Origin: Bilophila wadsworthia ATCC 49260
GTDB taxonomy: Bacteria > Desulfobacterota > Desulfovibrionia > Desulfovibrionales > Desulfovibrionaceae
Reading direction: 5' to 3'
Assembly: GCF_000701705.1 (NCBI RefSeq)
Contig: NZ_JNJP01000039.1
Span: 1 to 35,463 of the forward strand
DNA: 35,463 nt
The position numbers and the translations under genes are program-made. The notes below the pieces were generated by a model, which made no database searches, was not told the DNA's origin, and saw only the letters and a program-made list of their open reading frames with translations. Below, one piece after another: positions 1 to 7,459 of the stretch (positions are counted from its first letter, which is position 1; each line of letters starts with the position of its first letter).

Positions 1-90
1 GAGGGGAAACTTTCTAGAGAAAGTTTCCCCTCCCCCTCCCCAAACCCCTCCCTCTCCTCTTCAAAGATTTTCGACTTTATCGAATCCCTG
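1..90 (+). repeat. 3'-end hairpin repeat, copy 1 (truncated by window start)
   Basis: A perfect 15-bp stem (1-15 with 18-32) closes a TCTAGA apex. It is followed by a C/T-rich tract (27-65) and a tail with the core TTTATCGAATCCC (76-88). The G-rich arm probably continues to the left of the window. By analogy with the other copies this marks the 3' end of a plus-strand gene lying just outside the window. Homology to the copy at 11495 continues past the tail as far as about 125 (an AAAGAGCCTTCC-like stretch). Confidence 0.85.
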
Positions 91-259
91 TTCCCGGTTG
101 TACCGTGAAAGAGAGCCTTCCTTGATATGAGGGGAGGTTTTTCTTTTATGGGAGATCGAGAGGGGTTCAGGGAGCCTCTTCGCCGGGGCCTCCATCCGCT
201 GTCTGGCCTTTCAGGGAAGATGCGGCTATGGTACATGAGATTACCGTCAGGAGTGTTTC

Positions 260-1444
260 ATGCCCCCGAAAGATATTCCCATGCCGTTCCGGACAGCCCT
301 GCCGTGGACGGGATTTGTTGCGCTGCTGTTTCTCTTGAACTACATGTCGCGCTCCACGCTGACGCCTTTGCTTGTCTCCATTGAGGAAGATCTGGGAATC
401 GGGCACGCGCAGGCGACGAGCCTCCTCCTGATGCAAAGCGCCGGGTTCAGTTCGGCACTGGCCGCTTCCGGTTTTCTCCTCTCGCGCTTCAAACCAAGGC
501 AGATCGCGACCATCCCGTTGGCCATCGCCGGGGGTATCCTTCTGTTGATGCCGCTGGTGCACACGCTCGGTCAGGCGCGGCTTGTTTTCATAGCTTTCGG
601 GCTCGGTGTCGGTTTCTATTTTCCGGCGGGCATGGCAACCCTCTCCTCGCTTGTCTTTCCCAAAGACTGGGGCAAAGCCGTCGCCATTCATGAACTGGCC
701 CCAAACACGGGCTTTATCCTGATCCCCCTGCTCGCGCAGGCCGGTCTCATGTTTACGGACTGGCGGGGCGTCTTCGCCATCATGGGCGTCCTCATGATCT
801 GTACCGCCGGGGCATTCCTGCTCTGGGGACGCGGCGGCAACACACGCACCGATGCCCCGTCCTTCAAAGGATGCGGGGTGCTCCTCAAAAACCCCGCAAG
901 CTGGATCGTGGCGTTGCTGATGGCCGTTTCCATGATCGGCGAATTCTCCATCTACAGTATCCTGCAAATCTTCCTCGTCAGCGCGGCAGGGTTCGGGCCG
1001 GAAGAAGCCAACCTCGGCCTCTCCATATCCCGCCTCGCCATGCCGGTCATCGTCATTGCCGCCGGATGGGCCGCCGACCGCTTCAATGCCAAGCGTACCG
1101 TCAGCGCCTGTTTCCTGCTCCACGCCGTGGCCCTGTGCCTCATGTCCGTGGACGCCTCGGTGTCCCGCATCCCCGCGCTCTGCGGCGTGTTCCTGCAGGC
1201 GGCTTCAATGGCCTTCGTCTTCCCGCCGCTGTTCAAGGTCTTCGCCCAATGCTTCTCGGCCGACGAGCAGCCCATCCTGCTCTCGCTGACCATGCCCCTC
1301 GCCGGGCTCATCTCCGCCGGGGGCATCCCCTTCTTCATCGGCTACTGCGGGGAATACTACACATTCGGCCTCGCCTTCCTCACTATCGCCGCCATGTCCG
1401 TGGCAAGCGCCGTTTCGGTCGCCTACTTGAAGAACAGAGAGTAA
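260..1444 (+). CDS. MFS transporter
   Basis: This is a 394-residue, strongly hydrophobic protein with the length and periodic membrane segments of a 12-helix major facilitator. The N-terminus (around FVALLFLLNYMSRSTLTPLL) is a first helix followed by a typical MFS entry region. A charged loop with AADRFNAKR around residue 270 resembles the conserved inter-helix loop of the second half. The start at 260 is supported by AGGAG six bases upstream. The gene stands alone on the plus strand, with a classical terminator 100 bp downstream, and converges on the protease gene. The substrate cannot be told from sequence. Small-metabolite or organic-anion uptake or efflux are both possible. Confidence 0.85.
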   Translation: MPPKDIPMPFRTALPWTGFVALLFLLNYMSRSTLTPLLVSIEEDLGIGHAQATSLLLMQSAGFSSALAASGFLLSRFKPRQIATIPLAIAGGILLLMPLVHTLGQARLVFIAFGLGVGFYFPAGMATLSSLVFPKDWGKAVAIHELAPNTGFILIPLLAQAGLMFTDWRGVFAIMGVLMICTAGAFLLWGRGGNTRTDAPSFKGCGVLLKNPASWIVALLMAVSMIGEFSIYSILQIFLVSAAGFGPEEANLGLSISRLAMPVIVIAAGWAADRFNAKRTVSACFLLHAVALCLMSVDASVSRIPALCGVFLQAASMAFVFPPLFKVFAQCFSADEQPILLSLTMPLAGLISAGGIPFFIGYCGEYYTFGLAFLTIAAMSVASAVSVAYLKNRE

Positions 1445-1543
1445 CAGACCGTTTTTCAAAAAATCTTTCCCCTGCCTCCCCTCTTCCCCTTCCCGAATGC
1501 ATTCAATTATACCAACCGCTAATCCCTATTTTCCACCCCAATA

Positions 1544-1584
1544 GAAAACGCCCGCTCTCCAAACAATGGGCAGCGGGCGTTTTC
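1544..1584 (+). terminator. Bidirectional intrinsic terminator after MFS gene
   Basis: A perfect 13-bp inverted repeat, GAAAACGCCCGCT (1544-1556) and AGCGGGCGTTTTC (1572-1584), with a 15-nt loop. The A-run on one side and T-run on the other allow it to work on both strands. It lies 100 bp after the MFS stop. It is unrelated to the hairpin repeat next to it, which belongs to the opposing gene. Confidence 0.75.
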
Positions 1585-1632
1585 AGCCTGAATCCTCCCG
1601 CCCCATCCTCCCTTTACAAGGAAAAACGGCAG

Positions 1633-1732
1633 CAGGGATTCGATAAACATAAAAATCTTTGAAGGGGAAGGGAGGGGTTTGGGGGAGGGAAGGGGAAACT
1701 TTCTAGAGAAAGTTTCCCCTTCCCTCCCCCAA
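1633..1732 (-). repeat. 3'-end hairpin repeat, copy 2, behind Lon-like gene
   Basis: A perfect 26-bp stem (1679-1704 with 1707-1732, 2-nt spacer) lies 20 nt downstream of the protease stop codon on the minus strand. Reading with that gene, it is followed by a C-rich tract and the tail, whose core on the plus strand is GGGATTCGATAAA (1635-1647). The plus strand from about 1661 to 1698 carries six runs of three or more G, enough for a G-quadruplex. The position is that of a terminator or 3'-end stabiliser for the Lon-like gene. Confidence 0.85.
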
Positions 1733-1752
1733 TGGCGTTGCTATCCCAACGC

Positions 1753-4218
1753 CTACTTCTTCCTTCTCCTCAACGGCTTCGAATACGCGTGCTCGGCGCT
1801 GTGGCCGAACTCCTGCAAACGGCGATCGACGAGATCGTAAAGGGAATCACGGGTGAACCCGCCGTTCTTGAGGGGCTTCCCGGCGGGAATGCCGGTCAGA
1901 AGCTCAAGCGCCTCGGTGATGTGCTCCACCGGGTAGATGCCGAACTTGCCCGTGTCCACGGCTTCGCGGATGCGCGGGGAAAGCATCAGATGATCCACGT
2001 TGTCACGGGGGACGATGACCCCCTGCTCGCCCGTGAGCCCGCGGCGGGAGCAGATGCCGAAAAAGCCCTCGATCTTGCGGGACACGCCGCCCACGGCCAT
2101 GATCTGGCCGGACTGGCTTACCGCGCCGGTGATGGCGAGGGACAATTTGAGCGGCACGCCGGAAAGCGCCGACAGCAACGCCGCCAGCTCCGCGCCCGAG
2201 GCGGAATCGCCTTCGATGCCGCCGTAATTCTGCTCGAAACACAGGCTTCCGGTCATCACAAGCGGCTTGTTGCGGGCGAACTGGTCCACAAGATAGCTCT
2301 TGAGGATAAGCATGGCCTTAGTGTGGATGGGGCCGCCAAGCTCGGCCTCGCGCTCAAGGTCGATGATGCCGCCGTGCCCGACGCCCACTGTGCAGGAAAT
2401 CTGATGCGGCAGGCCGAACTCGAAATCCCCGTACCACGACACCGACAGGCCGTTGACCCGCCCGACGGCGGAACCCGACGTCCGTACCTTGATGAGCTCG
2501 CGGTCGTACTCTTCCATGTAGAGCTCTTCCACAAGGTTCGCACGGTACATGCGGGCTTCGAGCGCCTCTTCCAGATGCTCGGCCTCCACCAGCGCGGACT
2601 GCTTCATGGCGGCCATCGCGGAGGCTTCAATCATCACGTCGCGCATGAGCGGGAACTTGAGCGACAGCTTGCGCTGGTCCTCGGCCACGCGGGAACTGAA
2701 ATCCACAAGCCCGGCCAGCGCGGTGCGGCTGAACGGCAGGAGATGCGTCTCGTCGATGATCCCGGCGACACGGATGAGCCACGACCGGATGTCGGCGGCG
2801 GTACGCTCCACCGTCTCGGTCATGTGCGCCTTGATCTTGAACAGCTTGGCGAAGCGGTCGTCATTGGTCAGCAGGGCTTCGTACAGCTCCTCGTTTCCGA
2901 TGAGCACGACCTTGAGGTTCAGGGGGACCGGCTGCGGCTCGATGCCCTTGGTGCGGACCGCGCCGTCCGGCACGTCGCCCGCCTCCTCAAGGCGCGCGGA
3001 ACCGGCGCGCAGGGCGCGGAGAAGCCCTTCCCATGCGCCGGGATGCTGGAGAATGTCCTCAAGATGCAGGACAAGGAAACCGCCGTTGGCCCGATGCAGG
3101 GATCCGGCCTTGATCAGCGTGAAATCCGTGACCAGCGCGCCCATTTCCGACTCGCGCTCCACGCAGCCAAGCAGGTTGGCGGTGGTGGGGTGGTCTTCGA
3201 TGATCAGGGGGGCGCCCTTGTTCCCGCTGTTGTCCACAAACACGTTCACGTCATAGAGGTACGTGTCCGTCTCGGGATGCTGCGCATCGCCGGACAGCGC
3301 GGCGCTCAGGGCCTGCGCGGGCTGCGTTTCACGGGGCAGGAAACCTTCCGGGTGATCCAGAATATCCTGACGCAGGGCTTCAAAATACTTTTTCAGAGTG
3401 GAATCCGGCTCACCGTCCGGCCCGGCGCAGTTCTTCAGGATGCGCTCCACGGCAGGGGTCAGCACGGCGGACAGCACCGAGCCGATCACTTCCTGCTCCA
3501 GCGTCCTCTCGTCCGAGCGGAAGGACTGCTCGGCGGAATTCAGCTTGCGCACCATGCCGGACATGGCCCGCAGGAGGGTATCGCCCTTCTGCTTGAGCCC
3601 CTGACGCAAGGTGGGATCGAGATGTTCGTACTCGTCCTCGCTCAGGCGCTTGCCTTCCACCAGGGGATACAGGGTCAGGCTGCCCTGCTCATCCATATCG
3701 AGGTTGAAGCCCTCTTTCCCGGCGGTCTTGTCCATCTGCTTGATGAGCCCGGAACGCACGGCCTGAAAACGATCCTGCAATTCGGAACGCTTCTTGACGT
3801 ACTTCTCGTTGTCCAGACGGACGGGCAGTTCCTTGCGGATATCCGCCAGCGCCTGCGAAAGGACCGAACGCAGCTTTTTGCCCTGCCCCGCCGGGACGGA
3901 CAACAGCATGGGACGATCCGGATCATCGAAATTGTTGACGTAAAGCAGGTCCGGCGGCGTCTGGGCCTTGCGGATGCGGGGCTCGAGAAACTCCCGGAGC
4001 ATGTAGGTCCGCCCAAGGTTCGACTCGCCGGAAAGATAAATATTGTACCCTGCCGTGTGGATGTGCAACGCCAGCTCCAGCGCCTTGAGGGCGCGGGGCT
4101 GCGGGGCCACCTTACGGTGTCCGTTGCGCGGGATGGCGTCGCTCGTTTCCCAAGGGACGCGATCCGGGGGCAGACTCGAACAGAGGCGCTGACCAGGCAG
4201 AGACTTTATTTTACTCAT
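1753..4218 (-). CDS. Lon-family ATP-dependent protease (AAA_32 / LonB-like)
   Basis: An 821-residue protein of the bacterial Lon-related family that carries an AAA module at the N-terminus and an S16 peptidase domain at the C-terminus, without the substrate-binding LAN domain of classical Lon. Residues 40-71 carry the start of the ATPase. The P-loop reads GESNLGRT (64-71), with Arg where Lys is usual. I believe related proteins also vary here, but this is from memory. A long helical insertion (about 110-310) follows. The peptidase domain (about 570-780) has the serine motif EGDSAS (Ser672) and the lysine in VGGVSRK (Lys715), giving an intact Ser-Lys dyad. The cytoplasmic role is probably degradation of damaged or regulatory proteins; the substrates are unknown. 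The start is supported by AGGA just upstream. It is a single-gene unit: a hairpin repeat follows it and a decayed one precedes it. Confidence 0.88.
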   Translation of the reverse strand: MSKIKSLPGQRLCSSLPPDRVPWETSDAIPRNGHRKVAPQPRALKALELALHIHTAGYNIYLSGESNLGRTYMLREFLEPRIRKAQTPPDLLYVNNFDDPDRPMLLSVPAGQGKKLRSVLSQALADIRKELPVRLDNEKYVKKRSELQDRFQAVRSGLIKQMDKTAGKEGFNLDMDEQGSLTLYPLVEGKRLSEDEYEHLDPTLRQGLKQKGDTLLRAMSGMVRKLNSAEQSFRSDERTLEQEVIGSVLSAVLTPAVERILKNCAGPDGEPDSTLKKYFEALRQDILDHPEGFLPRETQPAQALSAALSGDAQHPETDTYLYDVNVFVDNSGNKGAPLIIEDHPTTANLLGCVERESEMGALVTDFTLIKAGSLHRANGGFLVLHLEDILQHPGAWEGLLRALRAGSARLEEAGDVPDGAVRTKGIEPQPVPLNLKVVLIGNEELYEALLTNDDRFAKLFKIKAHMTETVERTAADIRSWLIRVAGIIDETHLLPFSRTALAGLVDFSSRVAEDQRKLSLKFPLMRDVMIEASAMAAMKQSALVEAEHLEEALEARMYRANLVEELYMEEYDRELIKVRTSGSAVGRVNGLSVSWYGDFEFGLPHQISCTVGVGHGGIIDLEREAELGGPIHTKAMLILKSYLVDQFARNKPLVMTGSLCFEQNYGGIEGDSASGAELAALLSALSGVPLKLSLAITGAVSQSGQIMAVGGVSRKIEGFFGICSRRGLTGEQGVIVPRDNVDHLMLSPRIREAVDTGKFGIYPVEHITEALELLTGIPAGKPLKNGGFTRDSLYDLVDRRLQEFGHSAEHAYSKPLRRRKK

Positions 4219-4249
4219 GATATTCCTAAATATGGATTAAAAAGACCGC

Positions 4250-4345
4250 GGGGAGGGGAGAGAAAACCTTTCTGAAGAAAGACTGTCCCTTCCCTCCCCA
4301 TGCCCGCCCCTTCCAAAGGTTTTCGCCTTGAAAAGAACGCGGCCC
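4250..4345 (+). repeat. Decayed, orphan copy of the 3'-end hairpin repeat (copy 3)
   Basis: GGGGAGGGGAGAGAAAACC pairs only partly with the C-rich arm ending at 4299. The apex CTTTCTGAAGAAAG is preserved (4268-4281), and CCAAAGGTTTTCG (4313-4325) recalls the tail. The order hairpin-then-tail reads on the plus strand, yet no plus-strand gene ends to its left (the Lon-like gene starts there on the minus strand). This is the one copy that breaks the placement rule, and its arms have lost complementarity. Confidence 0.6.
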
Positions 4346-4433
4346 GTCTCAAAAGGTATCGGCTTTCCTTGCGGCGCAAGCCGGGAAGTCAAAGCGAGAG
4401 AGCGGCAGCCGGAACAACCCGGCGGCGGAAAAC

Positions 4434-5360
4434 TTACCGCGCGTACACCCGGGCGAGGATCTCGGCCCCGCCGTCCTCGGCGAGGGACCGGGCCAAAGCG
4501 AAGCCCACGGCGCGGGCTTCATCGGCGCGGCCCGTCACCTTGCGGCGGATGATCACCGAGCCGTCCACTTCGCCGACCAGGCCTTCCAGTTCGAAGGTGC
4601 CGTCGTCAAGCATTTCCGCATGTCCGGCGATGGGAACCTGACAGCCGCCGTCGAGCCCGGCGAGCAGGCCGCGTTCGGCTTCCACGCAGATGCGGGTCGG
4701 ACGGTGTTCCATGAAAGACAGCATTTCGGCGAGATCCTTGCGGTCCTCGCGGAATTCGATGCCGAGCGCGCCCTGCCCCACGGCGGGGATGAACGCGGGC
4801 GGGGCGAGCGGGCACTCCTTGGGCACGGACAGGCCGAGGCGCTTCATGCCCGCCGTCGCCATGATGATGGCGGCGAACTGCCCCTCGGTCAGCTTGCGGA
4901 GCCGGGTGTCCACGTTCCCGCGCAGGGAGACGACTTCAAGATCCGGCCGCTGGGCCAATACCTGCGCCTGACGGCGGAGGCTGCTCGTGCCGACCACGGC
5001 CCCGGCGGGCAGGTTTTCCAGCGAATCGTAGTCCACCGAAAGGAACAGGTCCGTGGGGTCCTCGCGTTCCGGCACGATGCCGAGGATGAGGCCCTCAGGA
5101 AGCTCCATGGGAACGTCCTTCATGCTGTGCACGGCGATGTCCGCCGCGCCGGAAAGGAGCGCTTCCTCAATTTCCTTCACGAACAGCCCCTTGCCGCCGA
5201 CCTTGGCCAGCGGCACGTCAAGGATGATGTCGCCCTTGGTCTTGATGATGTTCAGTTCCACCGCAAGGCCGGGATGTACGGCTTCGAGGCTGTCCTTCAC
5301 ATGGTTCGCCTGCCAGAGGGCCAGACGGCTGCCACGGGTGGCGATAACGAGTTTTTCCAT
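4434..5360 (-). CDS. hemC: Porphobilinogen deaminase (hydroxymethylbilane synthase)
   Basis: The 308-residue protein joins four porphobilinogen units into hydroxymethylbilane on the way to sirohaem, haem and cobalamin. The sequence opens with MEKLVIATRGSRLALWQA, the family's standard N-terminus. It contains VGTSSLRRQAQ (about 123-133), LRGNVDTRL (147-154), AVGQGALGIE and GLDGGCQVPI, in which Cys240 is the attachment site of the dipyrromethane cofactor. The open frame extends further upstream, but the start at 5360 is set by AAGGA before the ATG and by the family N-terminus. It is third on the minus strand after gmhA and the fmdB-like gene. The 140-nt gap before it holds a weak GC-rich hairpin and a run of ten G. 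In a sulfate- or sulfite-reducing bacterium the main demand would be sirohaem. Confidence 0.96.
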   Translation of the reverse strand: MEKLVIATRGSRLALWQANHVKDSLEAVHPGLAVELNIIKTKGDIILDVPLAKVGGKGLFVKEIEEALLSGAADIAVHSMKDVPMELPEGLILGIVPEREDPTDLFLSVDYDSLENLPAGAVVGTSSLRRQAQVLAQRPDLEVVSLRGNVDTRLRKLTEGQFAAIIMATAGMKRLGLSVPKECPLAPPAFIPAVGQGALGIEFREDRKDLAEMLSFMEHRPTRICVEAERGLLAGLDGGCQVPIAGHAEMLDDGTFELEGLVGEVDGSVIIRRKVTGRADEARAVGFALARSLAEDGGAEILARVYAR

Positions 5361-5452
5361 AACGATCCTTGGCTGGTGAACACGGTGCCTTTTTGAGGGG
5401 CGCCGCCGTACCGGAGCCGCCCCCCCCCCACAAATGTTCGGGAAAGAGGAAT

Positions 5453-5489
5453 CCGGGGAAGGGGCGCCTTTTGGAGCGCGCCTCCCCGG
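5453..5489 (-). terminator. Imperfect GC-rich stem-loop behind the fmdB-like gene
   Basis: CCGGGG...GGCGCC pairs imperfectly with GCGCC...CCCCGG around an 11-nt loop, starting 12 nt after the fmdB-like stop (5501) on the minus strand. There is no U-run, so it is a weak terminator or processing site at most. Its placement recalls the hairpin repeat, but the apex and tail are absent. Confidence 0.35.
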
Positions 5490-5500
5490 TTTTAGGAAAT

Positions 5501-5737
5501 TTAGTGGCAGCTCGCGCAGTTGCCGCCGGAACAACCGGCGCATCCGCCTCCGGAAGACGGCGCGGAGGGCGCGCCGAAATCGCCGAGGCTTCCGCCTTCG
5601 CAATGGCGGCACGGCTTGGAGATGAGCTTTTCCGTGGCTTCGGCGCGGCAGGCCGGGCATACCGGATTTTCGTCGCCGAAAACAAGTTCTTCAAATTCAT
5701 GACCGCAGCGCGTGCAACGGTATTCAAACATGGGCAT
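5501..5737 (-). CDS. FmdB-family zinc ribbon protein
   Basis: A 78-residue protein beginning MPMFEYRCTRCGHEFEELV, the typical FmdB/CxxC zinc-ribbon opening. The first CxxC lies in YRCTRCG and the second in NPVCPACRAE, together forming one zinc knuckle; a third CxxC (CRHCEGG) follows. The C-terminal tail is rich in Gly and Cys (GGGCAGCSGGNCASCH) and adds further CxxC pairs, as in many members. The start at 5737 is chosen because AGGAG lies seven bases upstream; an ATG two codons later is possible. The family is small and regulatory or accessory in reputation, but its function is not established. It lies between gmhA (22 nt upstream) and hemC, probably in one transcript. Confidence 0.85.
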   Translation of the reverse strand: MPMFEYRCTRCGHEFEELVFGDENPVCPACRAEATEKLISKPCRHCEGGSLGDFGAPSAPSSGGGCAGCSGGNCASCH

Positions 5738-5759
5738 GACGCTTCTCCTGTAAACGTAT

Positions 5760-6368
5760 TCAGTCAAGCATGGGCTTGATGGCCATCACATTTTCGAAAA
5801 GATAGTAGTCCGTCAGCGCGCAGAGCATATGCCCGATGGCGGCGTGCGTCTCCTGCACGAGCGGCGTGGACGGATGCCCCACCGCAAGCAGGATGTCGCA
5901 CAGCGGAGCCATGCGCCCTCCCCCGTCCCCGGTCAGGCCGATGGTGAACAGGCTTTGCTTGCGGGCCGCCTGCAACGCGCCGATGACGTTGGCGCTGTTG
6001 CCCGAGGTGGAAATGCCGACGAACACGTCGCCGGGACGCCCGAGCGCCTGCACCTGCTTGGTGAAGACGAGATCGTAACCGAAATCGTTGCCGATGGACG
6101 TCAGCACGGAAGAATCGGTCGTCAGCGCGATGGCCGGAAGCGGCGGCCGGTCCATCAGGAACCGGTTGACGAACTCCGCGGCCCAGTGCTGGGCATCCGC
6201 CGCGCTCCCGCCGTTGCCCGCCAGCAAAATCTTGCCTCCGCGCGCCACGGCGACGGCCATGCGCCGGGCGGCCTCGGCCACCTTGCCCCCGTGGACGGCA
6301 AAAAAATCGCGGCGCAGTTTCGCGCCGTCTTCCGCATGTTGGGAAATCATTTGCAGGGCTTTGTCCAT
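5760..6368 (-). CDS. gmhA: Sedoheptulose-7-phosphate isomerase (SIS domain)
   Basis: This 202-residue single SIS-domain protein fits phosphoheptose isomerase, which converts sedoheptulose 7-phosphate into D-glycero-D-manno-heptose 7-phosphate for the LPS inner core. Visible motifs are LLAGNGGSAADAQHWAAEFV (about 48-67), where the SIS phosphate loop lies, TTDSSVLTSIGNDFGYD, GISTSGNSANV and the C-terminal VQETHAAIGHMLC helix with the conserved Glu-x-x-His. The same fold includes DiaA, the DnaA-binding initiator protein, but the heptose motifs and typical length favour GmhA. AAGGAG lies six bases before the ATG. It heads the minus-strand unit and has a good sigma70 promoter upstream. LPS heptose synthesis would connect it to the divergent DUF4254 operon. 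Confidence 0.88.
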   Translation of the reverse strand: MDKALQMISQHAEDGAKLRRDFFAVHGGKVAEAARRMAVAVARGGKILLAGNGGSAADAQHWAAEFVNRFLMDRPPLPAIALTTDSSVLTSIGNDFGYDLVFTKQVQALGRPGDVFVGISTSGNSANVIGALQAARKQSLFTIGLTGDGGGRMAPLCDILLAVGHPSTPLVQETHAAIGHMLCALTDYYLFENVMAIKPMLD

Positions 6369-6450
6369 AAGACGCTCCTTCGAACCGCATGGCTACAAGC
6401 ACAGATAATCCCTGATTCCCGTTCTGCAACCCGCTTGCGGCGAACTTTGA

Positions 6451-6479
6451 GATATAAGCGAAACAGCCCCCGCTGACAA
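6451..6479 (-). promoter_or_regulatory. Sigma70-type promoter for gmhA unit
   Basis: On the minus strand TTGTCA (6474-6479) and TATATC (6451-6456) are separated by 17 bp. That is 5/6 and 4/6 matches to consensus with ideal spacing, 83 bp upstream of the gmhA ATG. It would drive gmhA, the fmdB-like gene and hemC. Confidence 0.55.
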
Positions 6480-6589
6480 CTCCATGCGGGCCGTGCGGCA
6501 TTCCCCAACCCGCCGAAACGATACGGCGGCGGTACCGGGCTCCCAAGTTTGCTATTGAAGAATCACAGGGATTCTACTACTGAAAGCAG

Positions 6590-7459
6590 ATGCACTCCGT
6601 CACCTCCATACTTCTCGTCACCAAGGCCCGGCACGCCGCCGCCGAAGCCACCGCAGCAGCCGTCAGCCAGTGGCTCGAAGCCCACGGTGTGGCTTGTTCC
6701 GCCCTTCCCGCCGACTGCCCTTCCGAAAAACTCGTCGGCAGGGCCCGCACCTCCGACGCAATCCTGATCCTCGGCGGCGACGGAACCTTCGTCGGCGTGG
6801 GCCGCAAGCTTGCCGGGCTGGACATTCCGCTTCTCGGCATCAATTTCGGTCAGGTCGGCTTTCTGACCGAACTCTCCGCCGTCGGCTGGGAACCCGCGCT
6901 GGAACGCCTCCTCGCCGGAAAGATGATCACGCGCACCTGCCTCCTGCTCGCGTGGGAGCTCCTGCGTGGCGGGACGCCCATCGCCAGCGGGCACGCCGCC
7001 AACGACGTGGTGGTCGGGCGCGGCGCCATCGCCCGCGTGCTGCCCGTCCATGTGTTCGTGGACGGCGAAGACATGGGCGTCGTGCGCTCCGACGGGGTGA
7101 TCGTCTCCACGCCCCTCGGCTCCTCGGCGTATGCCCTGTCCGCCCACGGGCCGCTGGTGCATCCCAAGGTGCAGGCCCTCACCCTGACGCCCATTTCGCC
7201 CTTCTTCAAGAGCTTCCCGCCCATCGTCCTGCCCGCGGACTCCCGCATCCGCCTCGAAACCGACGCCGCCGCGCCCGACGCGTTCCTGACCGTGGACGGG
7301 CAGGAGGGCATCCCCCTGTGCGGCGGCGACGTCATACGGGTGCAAAGCCTCGATGCCGGGCTGCGGGTCCTTTCCTGCTCATCCGGCACCTATTTCCAGC
7401 GGCTGCGTGAACGCGGCTTTATCCAGACGGACGGGACGTCCGCCCCGGAGCACGTATGA
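6590..7459 (+). CDS. nadK: NAD kinase
   Basis: A 289-residue NAD kinase, which phosphorylates NAD to NADP using ATP or polyphosphate in the cytoplasm. It shows the GGDGT motif (62-66), INFGQVGFLTEL (84-95), the ANDVVVGRG segment (137-145, equivalent to the NE/D motif) and SDGVIVSTPLGSSAYALSAH (about 163-182), the second nucleotide-binding signature. Length and order are standard. The start is ATG at 6590 with GAAAG upstream. Its stop overlaps the ATG of the next gene (ATGA, 7456-7459), so the two are translationally coupled. It is the only gene of the three-gene unit with a known reaction. Confidence 0.96.
   Translation: MHSVTSILLVTKARHAAAEATAAAVSQWLEAHGVACSALPADCPSEKLVGRARTSDAILILGGDGTFVGVGRKLAGLDIPLLGINFGQVGFLTELSAVGWEPALERLLAGKMITRTCLLLAWELLRGGTPIASGHAANDVVVGRGAIARVLPVHVFVDGEDMGVVRSDGVIVSTPLGSSAYALSAHGPLVHPKVQALTLTPISPFFKSFPPIVLPADSRIRLETDAAAPDAFLTVDGQEGIPLCGGDVIRVQSLDAGLRVLSCSSGTYFQRLRERGFIQTDGTSAPEHV

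Noticed and set aside
1732..4275. 847-codon open frame on the plus strand over the Lon-like gene
   Set aside because: It is antisense to a gene with clear protease motifs; long antisense frames are expected at this GC content. The same applies to the long frames at 7390-9240 (-), 9961-11841 (-), 13060-14625 (+), 22255-24327 (+), 24862-26520 (+), 29902-31656 (+) and 32395-34275 (+).
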